The notes under the pieces are model-generated. The model was not told where the DNA came from. It searched no databases and saw only the letters and a list, made by a program, of their open reading frames with translations. From Rathayibacter sp. VKM Ac-2879 (GTDB lineage: Bacteria; Actinomycetota; Actinomycetes; Actinomycetales; Microbacteriaceae), in NCBI RefSeq assembly GCF_015351245.1, contig NZ_JADKSO010000002.1:310001-374000 (forward strand): DNA of 64,000 bases. Direction: 5' to 3'. A program made the translations under genes and the position numbers. Of the stretch, positions 1-9,287 are shown piece by piece (the stretch's first letter is position 1; each line of letters begins with the position of its first letter).

Positions 1-1
1 C

Positions 2-1399
2 CTGGGCGCGGTGGTGAGCCCGACGGACGCGGTGGCGGCGACCTCGATCGGAAAGAGACTCGGACTGCCTCCGCGACTCGTGACAGTGCTCGAGGGCGAG
101 AGCCTCGTCAACGACGCGTCGGCGCTCGTGCTGCTGCGGGCCGCGACGGCCGCGGCAGCGGTGGTGGGCGCCTCCGTCACCACCGACGCACTTGACGTCG
201 GCGAGGTCGGAGTGCTGTTCACCTACTCGGTCGTGATGGCGATCGCGGTCGGTCTGGCGATCGGAATGCTCACGGTCTTCGTGCGGTCGACCCTCCGCGA
301 TCCCGTGCTCGACACGGCCGTCTCGTTCGTCGTCCCTTTCCTCGCCTACATTCCGGCCGAGGAGCTCGGCGCCTCCGGAGTGCTCGCGGTGGTCGTCACG
401 GGGATCTACACCGGGCATAACAGCGCCCGGTTCCTCAGCTCGCAGTCGCGTATCAGCGAGCGGGTGAACTGGCGGACCGTGCAGTTCCTGCTCGAGAACG
501 GCGTGTTCCTGGTGATGGGTGCCGAGATCAAGGCCATCGTCGGCGAGGTGGCCCCGGGGGAGTTCGGCACAGGGGCGGCGGTGCTGGTGGGCCTGATCGT
601 CGTGGTGATTCTCATCGTCCTCCGGACCCTGTTCGTCTGGCCGCTCCTGCTGTGGTTGCGCGGCTCCGGTCGACGGGCGGAGCGGATCAACCGGCGGCTC
701 GCCGTCGGGCTGATGCGGCTCCGCAACAGCGCGAGCAGCGACGAGCGCTTCGTCCGCCGTCACCAGCGCGCCGAGCGGCTGTATCAGCGGCGCGAGACCG
801 ACCTGGCCGCGACGACGAACGAGGCTTTCGGCTGGCGCGGAGGCGTGATCCTCTCGTGGTCGGGCATGCGCGGCGTGGTGACGCTGGCGGCCGCGCAGTC
901 GCTGCCGGAGGAGACTCCCTACCGCGGACAGCTGATCCTCATCGCCTTCACGGTCGCCGTCGCCACCCTCCTGCTCCAGGGTGCGACTCTGCCGGGGCTC
1001 ATCCGTCTGACCGGCATCCAGGGCAGCGACGGCGATGCCGACCGGCGCGAGCTCGCGACCCTGCTCGACGAGGTCGCCTCGACCGGCATCCAGTCGCTCG
1101 CGGAGGCGGAGGCGGGCCTTCCGGGGGGCCGTGCCGAGCCGCGGGTGCTCGAGCGCGTGCGCCGCGACACCCTGACCCGCTCTCAAGTCGCGTGGGAGCA
1201 GGTCGAGCGCGAGCCGGATGCTCCGCTCGGACCGCATGCGCAATACCTGCAGCTGCGTCGTGCCGTGCTGCTCTCGGAGCGGGAGGCGCTGTTGGAGGCG
1301 CGGGGCCGCGGCGTCTACTCCTCGCGCATCCTGCGCCGCGCGCAATCGATGCTCGACGCGGAGGAAGCCCGGCTCGACCTCGACGACAGCACACACTGA
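2..1399 (+). CDS. Na+/H+ antiporter, CPA1 family (5' truncated by window edge)
   Basis: Membrane cation:proton antiporter that would exchange cytoplasmic Na+ (or K+) for external H+. The reading frame is already open at base 2 and encodes LGAVVSPTDAVA, the conserved CPA1 transmembrane motif with the ion-binding Asp, so the start lies upstream of the window. Several hydrophobic helices follow (about residues 60-120, 150-180 and 190-215). A conserved GWRGGVILSWSGMRGVVTLA segment sits near residue 275, then a last helix, then a charged cytoplasmic tail of roughly 120 residues. Family membership is secure. Ion preference cannot be read from the sequence. Confidence 0.9.
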   Translation: MGAVVSPTDAVAATSIGKRLGLPPRLVTVLEGESLVNDASALVLLRAATAAAAVVGASVTTDALDVGEVGVLFTYSVVMAIAVGLAIGMLTVFVRSTLRDPVLDTAVSFVVPFLAYIPAEELGASGVLAVVVTGIYTGHNSARFLSSQSRISERVNWRTVQFLLENGVFLVMGAEIKAIVGEVAPGEFGTGAAVLVGLIVVVILIVLRTLFVWPLLLWLRGSGRRAERINRRLAVGLMRLRNSASSDERFVRRHQRAERLYQRRETDLAATTNEAFGWRGGVILSWSGMRGVVTLAAAQSLPEETPYRGQLILIAFTVAVATLLLQGATLPGLIRLTGIQGSDGDADRRELATLLDEVASTGIQSLAEAEAGLPGGRAEPRVLERVRRDTLTRSQVAWEQVEREPDAPLGPHAQYLQLRRAVLLSEREALLEARGRGVYSSRILRRAQSMLDAEEARLDLDDSTH

Positions 1400-1446
1400 T
1401 GCGCGCACGACCGTCCCTCGCCGGGCCGGACGGCTCGGGGCGCTCG

Positions 1447-1452
1447 TAGACT
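1447..1452 (+). promoter_or_regulatory. -10 element TAGACT, leaderless start
   Basis: TAGACT ends 6 bases before the ATG at 1459 and no Shine-Dalgarno precedes that ATG. Transcription would start at or next to the start codon. No clear -35 is visible. Confidence 0.65.
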
Positions 1453-1458
1453 GGAGCA

Positions 1459-1764
1459 ATGCCGCGCAGCAATCGACCCCGGGGGAGTCGCCGCGAGGAC
1501 GACGAGGGGCCTCGCGATCTCTCGCAGATGCTCGCCGGCTGGCGCCGCACTGAGCTGCACGCCGGCCGGGAGTGGAACGTGCAGCCCGTCTCCTCCGCCC
1601 GCGCGGTCAAGGACTACCTCTGCCCGGGCTGTGGTCTCACGATCGACATCGGCCAGGCGCACCTCGTCACCTGGCGGGCCGACGGTGCACTCGGCGACGC
1701 CGCCGACCTGGCCGGCCGCCGCCACTGGCACACCCACTGCTGGAGAATCCGAGGAGCACGATGA
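1459..1764 (+). CDS. Small conserved actinobacterial protein with zinc-ribbon-like Cys/His residues
   Basis: 101 residues. After a basic, disordered N-terminus, a C-terminal half carries CPGCG (about residue 55) and a later HWHTHCW segment, a Cys/His arrangement that could bind one zinc ion. The protein looks like a widespread actinobacterial family sometimes labelled ATP/GTP-binding, but no P-loop is present, so that label is not supported. The start follows a TAGACT -10 element by 6 bases. The stop overlaps the next start (ATGA), so the two genes are translationally coupled. Function unknown. Confidence 0.75.
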   Translation: MPRSNRPRGSRREDDEGPRDLSQMLAGWRRTELHAGREWNVQPVSSARAVKDYLCPGCGLTIDIGQAHLVTWRADGALGDAADLAGRRHWHTHCWRIRGAR

Positions 1765-2486
1765 CCCACGAGATCCGCGGAGGCATCACCCTCCCCGCCC
1801 GCCGCGAGGACGTTGAGCTGCGCACGTCCGACGGCCTGGTCCTCGTGGGCGAGCTCGCCCTGCCGCTCGACCGAGAGCCGACGGCGACGCTGGTGACCCT
1901 GCACCCGTTGCCCACACACGGCGGCTTCATGGACTCGCACGTGTTGCGCAAGGCGGCGGCTCGACTGCCGGCTCTCGCCGGTCTGGCCGTGCTGCGCTTC
2001 AACACCCGTGGGACGAGTTCGCCACGCGGGACCAGCGACGGTGCCTTCGGCGACGGCGTAGCGGAGCGGGCGGACGTGGCCGCCGCCATGCGCTTCGTCG
2101 CCGAGCGAGGGCTCCCGCATCCGTGGCTCGTCGGCTGGTCGTTCGGCACCGAGCTCGCGGTGAAGTGGGGGCGGGAGCACCCGATCGAGGGCGCGATCCT
2201 GCTCTCGCCGCCCCTGCACCGCGCCTCGGCCGAGGACGTCGCGGCCTGGGCGGCCGACGGACGGCCGCTCGTCGCGCTCATCCCCGAGTTCGACGACTAC
2301 CTGCGCCCCGAGGAGGCGGCCGAGCGCTTCGCCTCGGTGCCGCAGCTCGAGCTCGTCGCCGTCGAGGGCGGAAAGCACCTCTGGGTTGGCGAGAGCCAGA
2401 CCCGGCGCGTGCTCGACGAGATCGTGCGAGTGGTGGCCCCCGAGTCGTTCCCGCTGCCCAGCGAGTGGGAGGGCGAGCTCGACTGA
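1761..2486 (+). CDS. Alpha/beta hydrolase
   Basis: 241-residue single-domain alpha/beta hydrolase of unknown substrate. The nucleophile elbow is GWSFG (Ser near residue 126). An early HPLPTHGG segment corresponds to the oxyanion-hole loop, and the late EGGKHLW segment supplies the likely catalytic His. It matches the short cytoplasmic dienelactone-hydrolase/YfhR-like group with no signal peptide. The ATG at 1761 overlaps the preceding stop by four bases. It runs convergently into the DivIVA-like gene with only 14 bases between the stops. Confidence 0.85.
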   Translation: MTHEIRGGITLPARREDVELRTSDGLVLVGELALPLDREPTATLVTLHPLPTHGGFMDSHVLRKAAARLPALAGLAVLRFNTRGTSSPRGTSDGAFGDGVAERADVAAAMRFVAERGLPHPWLVGWSFGTELAVKWGREHPIEGAILLSPPLHRASAEDVAAWAADGRPLVALIPEFDDYLRPEEAAERFASVPQLELVAVEGGKHLWVGESQTRRVLDEIVRVVAPESFPLPSEWEGELD

Positions 2487-2500
2487 GCCCGCCCGGGCGG

Positions 2501-3943
2501 TTAGCGGCCGCCCTCTTGCCCGTCGACGTCCTCGGAGTCCTGCTGGTTCGCGGAATCACGGCCGTCCGTGTCCTCCGCGAGGTCGCCGATGTGACCGATC
2601 AGCCCGCGCAGGCCCGAGACGTAGCCCGCGATCGCGTCGCGCTCGGTGCGGATCTCGTCGAGCCGCTCCTCCGCCGTCGTTACTAACTGGCGAGTGCGCC
2701 GCTCGGCGTCCGCGACGATCTCGCGCGCCTGTTCGCGTGCCTGGTCGACGAGCCGGTCGGCCTCGTCCTGGCTCTCGCGGCGGAGGCGCGTGGTGTCGTC
2801 GATCGCGTCGCTGCGGAGGGCATCCGCCTCGAGCCGCTTGTCGTTGGCGCGACGGATGGCGTCGGCGAGCTGGAGGTTCGACTCGTCGAGGTAACGCTGG
2901 GTCTGGGCGACCGCCTCCTGGTGGCGGAGGAGATCCTCGCGGTCGGCTTCCTCGCGCCGAGCGGCGAGCTCGACCACGAGGTCGATGCGAGCCTGCTCGA
3001 CCTCCCGGGCCAGGGCGGCGGCCTCGTCGGCAGAGGCGGCGCGCAGGCCCGCGAGCTCGGCGTCGAGGAGGGCGACCGCCTCCGCCCGTTCCTGCGCCAG
3101 GCGCGTGCGCTGGTCGGCGATCTCGCGGGCACCCTCGGCGCGAGCGGTAGCGACCTCGGCATCGAGCGCGGCGCGCGTCGAGAGCAGCTCGGCCTCGACG
3201 GAGGAGCGTGCCTCGGCCACCTCGGCGGCGACGGCCGCCCGCAAGCGGTCGACCTCGGAGGCGACCTCGGCCCGCACGAGCTCGTTGGCCTGGGCGAGAC
3301 GTGCGGCCTCGGCGCGGGCCACCTCGATCTCGCGGGCGGCGACGGCACGCATCTCGGCGGCCTCGCGCTCCGCCTCGGATCGGACCGCGGCGGCCTCGCG
3401 CTTGGCGCTCGCGCGCGTCTCGGCCGCCTCCGTCGCCACGGTGCCGCGGATCGCCGCTGCCTCGCGCACAGCATCCTGGGTCATCACGTCGCGGTCGTCG
3501 GCCGCTTTGCCGAGAGTCGCGGCGGCCTGCGCCTCGGACTCGAGACGGGTGCGGTCGGCTCGACGGCGCGCCTCCGTGATGAGGCGGTCGGCTTCGTCCC
3601 GCGCCTCCTGCACGATCCGGTCGGAGTCGTCGCGCGTGGAACGCCGCAGCGCCGAGGCGTCGTTCTCGGCCTGCGCGATGATGCGCTCCGACTGTTCCTC
3701 CGCGACGCGGAGGGTGTGCTCGAGCTTCGCGCCGAGACCCGCGTACGTCGGAGCGCCGACCTGCTGCAACTCTTTCTCGAGCCCCTCGATGCGGGAGGCG
3801 AGCCGCTTCACCTCTCGGCCGCTTTCGGCCGCCTGCGTGTTCGCCTGAATCAGCTCGCGGCGCAGTCCCTGCACTGCCTTGTCGACCTCGTCTCGGTCGT
3901 ATCCGCGGAACACCTGGGTGAATTCGGCCTCGTCGCTTGCCAC
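2501..3943 (-). CDS. DivIVA-domain coiled-coil protein
   Basis: 480 residues. The N-terminal segment FTQVFRGYDRDEVD is the DivIVA membrane-curvature-binding signature. The remaining ~420 residues are almost pure Ala/Glu/Arg heptad coiled coil with many EAxR repeats. DivIVA proteins mark curved membrane at poles and septa in actinobacteria. This one is much longer than typical Wag31 and is not in a cell-division cluster, so it is more likely a second, scaffold-type DivIVA protein. The GTG start at 3943 is preceded by GAAGGAGA. A TACACT -10 lies about 50 bases upstream. Confidence 0.85.
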   Translation of the reverse strand: MASDEAEFTQVFRGYDRDEVDKAVQGLRRELIQANTQAAESGREVKRLASRIEGLEKELQQVGAPTYAGLGAKLEHTLRVAEEQSERIIAQAENDASALRRSTRDDSDRIVQEARDEADRLITEARRRADRTRLESEAQAAATLGKAADDRDVMTQDAVREAAAIRGTVATEAAETRASAKREAAAVRSEAEREAAEMRAVAAREIEVARAEAARLAQANELVRAEVASEVDRLRAAVAAEVAEARSSVEAELLSTRAALDAEVATARAEGAREIADQRTRLAQERAEAVALLDAELAGLRAASADEAAALAREVEQARIDLVVELAARREEADREDLLRHQEAVAQTQRYLDESNLQLADAIRRANDKRLEADALRSDAIDDTTRLRRESQDEADRLVDQAREQAREIVADAERRTRQLVTTAEERLDEIRTERDAIAGYVSGLRGLIGHIGDLAEDTDGRDSANQQDSEDVDGQEGGR

Positions 3944-3991
3944 GTCGTCTCCTTCAGAGCAGGTCCGCGGAGGGCTCGCGGCACTCCCGGA

Positions 3992-3997
3992 AGTGTA
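3992..3997 (-). promoter_or_regulatory. -10 element TACACT for the DivIVA-like gene
   Basis: TACACT read on the minus strand, about 48 bases upstream of the GTG at 3943, giving a short leader that contains the Shine-Dalgarno. It is part of a 256-base divergent intergenic region. Confidence 0.45.
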
Positions 3998-4094
3998 GCC
4001 AGCGGGTGCCGCCAGGGCCGGGCCGACACCCGAGCGGCGCGCCTCGGGGCGGCCTCTCCCGGGCGATCTCCCGGCGTCCTCGGAGGTGATCGGC

Positions 4095-4100
4095 TATCGT
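4095..4100 (+). promoter_or_regulatory. -10 element TATCGT for the membrane protein/co-chaperone pair
   Basis: TATCGT on the plus strand in the divergent region, about 100 bases before the GTG at 4200. It is the best -10 match upstream of the two-gene unit; no strong -35 is seen. Confidence 0.35.
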
Positions 4101-4199
4101 GGACTGTCTTTGTCTGTTGCCGTCGCGCCCCGGTCCGGTTGTGTCCCCGAGCCGGCTGAGGCCGCCACCCCGATCCGGCAACGCAGGAGGAGTACTTTC

Positions 4200-5990
4200 G
4201 TGCGGTTCGTTCTCGCCATCATCGCCACCGTCATCGCCGCAGCGATGATCGTGCTCGGCATCGGTCAGCGCACGATCTGGGCGCCTCCCGAGTCGCTCAC
4301 GGCGACGACGTCCCTCGGCTCCGCGCCGTATGCCGTGATCGACGGCAGCGCGCTGGACGCGAACCCCGGACTGCAGACGATCACCGTGCGGGGCGACGGC
4401 GATCTCGTGCTCGCGTACGCGCGCACCTCGGACGTGACCGGCTGGGTGGCCGGCTCCTCCTACGACGCGATCGGCTTCGACTCCCGGACCGCTGCCCTCA
4501 CCGCCGAGGAGGAGACGGCGAAGAGCATCGAACTCGCCTCCGATGTCGCGACGGCAAACGCTGCCGTCGTCAACCCGCGAGGCTCCGATCTGTGGCTCGA
4601 GCAGTTCGAAGGCACGGGCTCGCTGACGGTCTCCCTCGATGTCCCCTCCGACGTCTCGGTCATCGTCGCGAGCGACGGCAGCAAGCCGGCCGCACGCGAC
4701 GTGACCGTCAGCTGGCCGGTCGACACCTCGACGCCCCTCGCTGGCCCGCTGCTGCTCGGAGGCGCCCTCTTCCTCCTCGTGGGCCTCGCGCTCTACATCT
4801 GGGCGTTCGTGCACCTGCGCCGGCAACATGGCCCGCGGCGCAAGGGCCCGCAGGGCCGGATTCCGCGCGGAGCGGGTCGCCCGCGGGTCCGCGCGGGAAT
4901 CCGAGCGTCGATCGCGGTCGTGCCTCGCCGTCGTCGTGCGGCGCTCGTGCTGCCGATCGTGCTCGGCTCGACCGTGCTCCTCGCGGGCTGCAGCTCCGAC
5001 TACTGGCCCGACTTCTCCGCCGACGCGACCGAGGCGCCCACAGCGTCCGCGACGGCGACGCCCGGTGGCCAGCCGGTCGCCGCCGACCCGACGCCCGTGG
5101 TGACGACCCAGCAGGCGGAGGCGATCGTCGCCTCCGTCTCGCAGGTCGCCGCGAACGCCGACTCGACCCGCGACGCCTCCGCCCTGGCGCAGCGCTTCCA
5201 GGGCGAGGCGCTGACCGAGCGGACGACCAACTACCAGATCGCGGCGAAGGGAGGCACGGTCGACGCGCCCCAGACGATCCCCGCCTCGCCCGTGAGCCTC
5301 GTCTTGCCGCAGGACACCACGTCGTGGCCGCGGCGTGTGACTGCCGTGGTGCAGAACCAGGCCGACTCGACCCAGCCGCCGATCGCGCTCATGCTGACCC
5401 AGGCGAGCCCCCGCGTCGACTACCTGGTCGACTACGCGATCTCCCTCGAGGCCAACGCCCGGATCCCCGACGTCGCGCCGGTCACCGTGGGCACGTCGAT
5501 CGTCGCCCCGGACTCCAAGCTCATGAAGCTCGCCCCGCAGACGGTGGGCTCCGCCTACGCCGACATCCTCGCCAATGGGGATGCGAGCCAGTACGCGGGC
5601 GCGTTCTCGGCCGACGGAGACACGTTGCGCGGCCAGGTGGGCCTCGAGAAGAAGAACGCCGACCGGCAGGCGCTGCCCGGCACCGCCTCCCTCGACTTCA
5701 CGAACGCGGCCGGCGCGTCGCCCACGATCGCCCTGGCCACGAACAACTCGGGCGCCCTCGTCGCCGCGAGCATCGCGGAGACGTCGACCGTGAAGCCCAC
5801 CGCCGAAGGGTCCACCGTCTCGACCTCGGGCGCCTCGCAGACGCTGCTCGGCATCGATAAGTCGACCACGGGGATCGCGACCACCTACGGTTATCAGTTG
5901 CTGTTCTATGTACCGCCTGTCGGATCGGAGGAGAAGATCGTCATGCTTGGATGGAGCCAGGGACTCGTCTCGGTGGTGCAGCTGCCGTGA
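4200..5990 (+). CDS. Membrane protein fused to a lipoprotein-like domain
   Basis: 596 residues from the GTG at 4200, chosen because AGGAGG lies 8 bases upstream; an earlier in-frame ATG at 4086 has no such site. Helix 1 is residues ~3-20, then an extracellular beta-rich region, helix 2 at ~180-204, and a basic cytoplasmic stretch. A second signal-like segment then ends in STVLLAGC (Cys264), a textbook lipobox. A Ser/Thr/Ala-rich linker and a ~300-residue exported domain follow. An in-frame GTG at 4920 would give MPRRRR plus a hydrophobic stretch and the lipobox, that is, a complete lipoprotein of 356 aa. The stop overlaps the next gene (GTGA). Function not recognised. Confidence 0.8.
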   Translation: MRFVLAIIATVIAAAMIVLGIGQRTIWAPPESLTATTSLGSAPYAVIDGSALDANPGLQTITVRGDGDLVLAYARTSDVTGWVAGSSYDAIGFDSRTAALTAEEETAKSIELASDVATANAAVVNPRGSDLWLEQFEGTGSLTVSLDVPSDVSVIVASDGSKPAARDVTVSWPVDTSTPLAGPLLLGGALFLLVGLALYIWAFVHLRRQHGPRRKGPQGRIPRGAGRPRVRAGIRASIAVVPRRRRAALVLPIVLGSTVLLAGCSSDYWPDFSADATEAPTASATATPGGQPVAADPTPVVTTQQAEAIVASVSQVAANADSTRDASALAQRFQGEALTERTTNYQIAAKGGTVDAPQTIPASPVSLVLPQDTTSWPRRVTAVVQNQADSTQPPIALMLTQASPRVDYLVDYAISLEANARIPDVAPVTVGTSIVAPDSKLMKLAPQTVGSAYADILANGDASQYAGAFSADGDTLRGQVGLEKKNADRQALPGTASLDFTNAAGASPTIALATNNSGALVAASIAETSTVKPTAEGSTVSTSGASQTLLGIDKSTTGIATTYGYQLLFYVPPVGSEEKIVMLGWSQGLVSVVQLP

Positions 5991-6931
5991 GCAACGTCCC
6001 GCCCCTGCCCGGAAACCTTCGCGGCGCCGTCGACCTGTCCTCGCTCGTGAACCGGCGGACGCCTCCGCCCGCTGCCCCCGCCGGTGACGCGGCGCCCGGC
6101 GCGCCCGGCGCCAACCCGCTCCTGCTGACCGCGGGCGACGCAGAGTTCGACCAGATCGTGCAGCTCTCGTCGCGGGTGCCCGTGATCGTCGACCTGCGCG
6201 GCTCCTGGGCCGAGCAGAGCACGAGCATGACGGCGCTGCTCGAGAAGGTCGTCGTCTCGTACGCCGGGGCGTTCGTGCTCGTGGGAGTCGACGTCGAGTC
6301 GAGTCCTCAACTCGCGCAGGCGTTTCAGGTGCAGTCGGTCCCCACGGTCGCGGCCATCATCGGCGGCCGGCCGGTCCCGCTGTTCAGCGGGCTCCTCGCG
6401 GAGGAGGCCCTCCGCGACCTCCTCGAGCAGGTGCTGCAGCTCGCGGCGCAGAACGGAGTCACCGGCACGGTCCCGGTGGCGGGCGAGCCCGATCAGGGGG
6501 AACCAGAGCCGGCCCCGCTGCCTCCGCATCACCAGGAGGCGTACGACGCGATCGATCGCGGCGACTACGCGAGCGCGATCACCGAGTACGAGACGGCCAT
6601 CGCCCAGAATCCGCGCGACGATCTGGCGGTCGCCGGGCTCGCGCAGGTGAAGCTGCTCCAGCGCCTCCAGGGGCGGACGCTCGACGACATCCGCTCGACC
6701 GCCGCGGCGAAGCCGTCCGACCTCGACGCGCAGCTCGCCGTCGCCGACCTCGACGTCTCGGGGGGCCACGTCGAGGACGCGTTCGACCGGCTGCTGTCGC
6801 TGTTCCCTCGGCTCGACGCCGACGGCAAGGCGGCCGTGCGGGCGCGCCTCCTCGAACTCTTCGAGATCGTCGGCACGACCGATCCCCGAGTCACGAAGGC
6901 TCGGGCCCGCTTGACGGGCCTGCTCTACTGA
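5987..6931 (+). CDS. Thioredoxin-fold/TPR co-chaperone, CnoX/YbbN-like
   Basis: 314 residues. A thioredoxin-like domain spans ~residues 45-150 (VIVDLRGSWAEQ, then a QSVPTV cis-proline loop). A helical TPR-like region follows, with ALRDLLEQ, then YASAITEYETAI and later repeats. The usual CxxC is replaced by W-A-E-Q, so no disulfide chemistry is expected; CnoX-type proteins work as holdases that pass clients to chaperones. Start is the GTG overlapping the upstream stop (GTGA), so it is coupled to the membrane/lipoprotein-like gene. Confidence 0.85.
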   Translation: MSNVPPLPGNLRGAVDLSSLVNRRTPPPAAPAGDAAPGAPGANPLLLTAGDAEFDQIVQLSSRVPVIVDLRGSWAEQSTSMTALLEKVVVSYAGAFVLVGVDVESSPQLAQAFQVQSVPTVAAIIGGRPVPLFSGLLAEEALRDLLEQVLQLAAQNGVTGTVPVAGEPDQGEPEPAPLPPHHQEAYDAIDRGDYASAITEYETAIAQNPRDDLAVAGLAQVKLLQRLQGRTLDDIRSTAAAKPSDLDAQLAVADLDVSGGHVEDAFDRLLSLFPRLDADGKAAVRARLLELFEIVGTTDPRVTKARARLTGLLY

Positions 6932-6959
6932 CGCCGCGTCGCGCGCGTCGGACGGCCGC

Positions 6960-9287
6960 TCAGGCGGGGCGGAGGTAGAGGACGCCGAGCGGGGGCAGGA
7001 CGAGCTCGGCGGAGGCGGGGCGACCGGCCCACGGCTCCTCGCGCGCCTCGACGGCACCGAGGTTGCCGACCCCGCTGCCACCGTAGATCTCGGCGTCCGT
7101 GTTGACGAGCTCCTCCCAGCGCCCCGCGTGCGGCAGGCCTACCCGGTAGCCGTGCACCGGCGCACCCGAGAAGTTGGCGACGATCGCGATCGGTCGGCCC
7201 TCCCGGTCCTTGCGCAGGAACGAGACGACGTTCGAGGTCGCCGCACCGCCGTCGATCCACTCGAAGCCCGCCTGGTCGTTGTCGAGCTCCCAGAGCGAGG
7301 CCGTGTCGCGGTAGACGCGGTTGAGCTGGCCGACGAGGTTCCAGAGCCCGCGGTGGCTGGGCTGGTCGAGGATCCACCAGTCGAGCCCGCGCTCCTCACT
7401 CCACTCGGAGTACTGCCCGAACTCCTGCCCCATGAACAGCAGCTGCTTGCCGGGATGCGCCCACATGAAGGCGAGATAGGCGCGGACGTTCGCGAGCTGC
7501 TGCCAGTGGTCGCCTGGCATCTTCTGGATCAGCGAGCCCTTGCCGTGCACGACCTCATCGTGGCTGATCGGCAGGATGAAGTTCTCGCTGAACGCGTAGA
7601 CGAACGAGAAGGTGAGCTCGCCGAGGTGGTAATGGCGCCACAGCGGGTCGTTCGCGATGTAGCTCAGCGAGTCGTGCATCCAGCCCATGTTCCACTTGAG
7701 CCCGAAGCCGAGGCCGCCGGAACTCGTGGGCTGCGTGACGCCGGGCCAGCTCGTCGACTCCTCGGCGATCATCATGATGCCGGGATGCAGCTTGTAGGCG
7801 GTGGCATTCACCTCCTGCAAGAAGCTGATGGCCTCGAGATGCTCACGCCCGCCGTGCTGGTTCGGCAGCCACTCGCCCTCCTTGCGGGAGTAGTCGAGGT
7901 AGAGCATCGAGGCGACCGCGTCCACGCGCAGGGCGTCCACGTGGAACTCCTCGAGCCAGAACAGCGCGTTCGCGACGAGGAAGTTGCGCACCTGCGTGTG
8001 GCCGAAGTCGAAGACGTAGGTGCCCCAGTCCATCTGCTCTCCGCGACGCCAGTCGGGATGCTCGTAGAGCGGCTCTCCGTCGAAGCGGGCGAGCGCGAAG
8101 TCGTCCTTGGGGAAGTGCCCGGGAACCCAGTCGACGATCACCCCGATGCCGGCCTGGTGGAGGCGGTCGATCAGGTATTTGAGGTCATCGGCCGTGCCGA
8201 AGCGGCTGGAGGCGGCGTAGTAGCCGGTCACCTGGTAGCCCCACGAGCCTCCGAAGGGGTGCTCGGCGAGCGGCATGAACTCGACATGGGTGAAGCCGAG
8301 CGCGGTGACGTACTCGATCAGCGGATCGGCGAGGTCGCGGTAGCCGAGGCCCGGGCGCCACGAGCCGAGGTGCATCTCGTAGACGCTGAGCGGTTGCCCG
8401 TGCGGGTCGCTCGCGGCGCGTTCGCGCATCCACTCGGAGTCGCCCCACTGGTGGTGCGAGACCGGCACGCGGGAGGCGGTGGCCGGGGGGACCTCCGTCG
8501 CTCGCGCCATCGGGTCGGCCTTGCGCACCCACTCGCCTCCGCGCGAGAGGAGATCGAACTTGTAGCTCGCCCCGGGCTCGATGCCGGGCACGAAGATCTC
8601 CCAGACGCCGTTCACGCCGAGGTTGCGCAGCGCGTGTCCCTCGCCGTTCCAGTCGTTGAAGTCGCCGACCACGCGCACCGCTTGCGCGTGCGGAGCCCAC
8701 ACGGCGAAGGACGCGCCCCAGACGCCCTCGTGCTCGCGATGCCGCGCGCCGAGCGCCTCCCAGAGCCGCTCGTGACGGCCCTCGCCGATGAGGTAGAGGT
8801 CGAAGTCGCCCACGGTCTTCGAGAAGCGGTACGGGTCCTCCGCCGACCACTGTCCGCCGTCGCCGTAGCGGGCCTCGACGGTGTAGGACTGCGGTCCGAG
8901 CACGTGGAAGCCCTGCCAGATGCCGTGGCCGAGGTGGCTGAGCTCGATCTGCGCGCCGTTGCCGAGGACGATCGCGACCTTCTCGGCGAGCGGGCGCCGC
9001 ACGCGGACGACGGTGACCTCGTCCGAGACCCCCGGTGCCGAGACGAGGTGCTGGCCGAGGACCTCGTGGGGGAGCGCATTGCTGCCGCTCGCGAGCTGCT
9101 GGAGCACCCACTCCGGGATCTCGGGCAGCGTGGTCGCGCCGGAGCCGTCGAGGGGCACCGACGGACGCTCGATGGGAGCGGCCGTCGTGGTCGCCGCGCT
9201 CGTGCCGGTCGTTGCGACGGTCGCGGCACGGGCCTCGACCCGGTGCGCGGCCTCGGGAGTCGTGGCCTCGGGATCAGTGCCGCTCAT
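6960..9287 (-). CDS. glgB: 1,4-alpha-glucan branching enzyme
   Basis: 775 residues, full length for actinobacterial GlgB with an N-terminal CBM48 pair and a GH13 catalytic barrel. The catalytic nucleophile is Asp456 in [12 protein letters not shown] and the acid/base is Glu509 in MIAEES. The conserved [13 protein letters not shown] follows. It introduces alpha-1,6 branches into linear alpha-glucan. The first ~30 residues are Thr/Ala-rich and poorly conserved. Its ATG overlaps the stop of glgE (ATGA), so glgE and glgB form a coupled pair, as in the GlgE pathway where GlgE elongates and GlgB branches. Confidence 0.97.
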   Translation of the reverse strand: MSGTDPEATTPEAAHRVEARAATVATTGTSAATTTAAPIERPSVPLDGSGATTLPEIPEWVLQQLASGSNALPHEVLGQHLVSAPGVSDEVTVVRVRRPLAEKVAIVLGNGAQIELSHLGHGIWQGFHVLGPQSYTVEARYGDGGQWSAEDPYRFSKTVGDFDLYLIGEGRHERLWEALGARHREHEGVWGASFAVWAPHAQAVRVVGDFNDWNGEGHALRNLGVNGVWEIFVPGIEPGASYKFDLLSRGGEWVRKADPMARATEVPPATASRVPVSHHQWGDSEWMRERAASDPHGQPLSVYEMHLGSWRPGLGYRDLADPLIEYVTALGFTHVEFMPLAEHPFGGSWGYQVTGYYAASSRFGTADDLKYLIDRLHQAGIGVIVDWVPGHFPKDDFALARFDGEPLYEHPDWRRGEQMDWGTYVFDFGHTQVRNFLVANALFWLEEFHVDALRVDAVASMLYLDYSRKEGEWLPNQHGGREHLEAISFLQEVNATAYKLHPGIMMIAEESTSWPGVTQPTSSGGLGFGLKWNMGWMHDSLSYIANDPLWRHYHLGELTFSFVYAFSENFILPISHDEVVHGKGSLIQKMPGDHWQQLANVRAYLAFMWAHPGKQLLFMGQEFGQYSEWSEERGLDWWILDQPSHRGLWNLVGQLNRVYRDTASLWELDNDQAGFEWIDGGAATSNVVSFLRKDREGRPIAIVANFSGAPVHGYRVGLPHAGRWEELVNTDAEIYGGSGVGNLGAVEAREEPWAGRPASAELVLPPLGVLYLRPA

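Noticed and set aside
3954-4829. 291-codon minus-strand frame in the divergent promoter region
   Set aside because: It overlaps both promoters and the first part of the membrane gene, with Arg/Gly/Asp-rich shadow composition.
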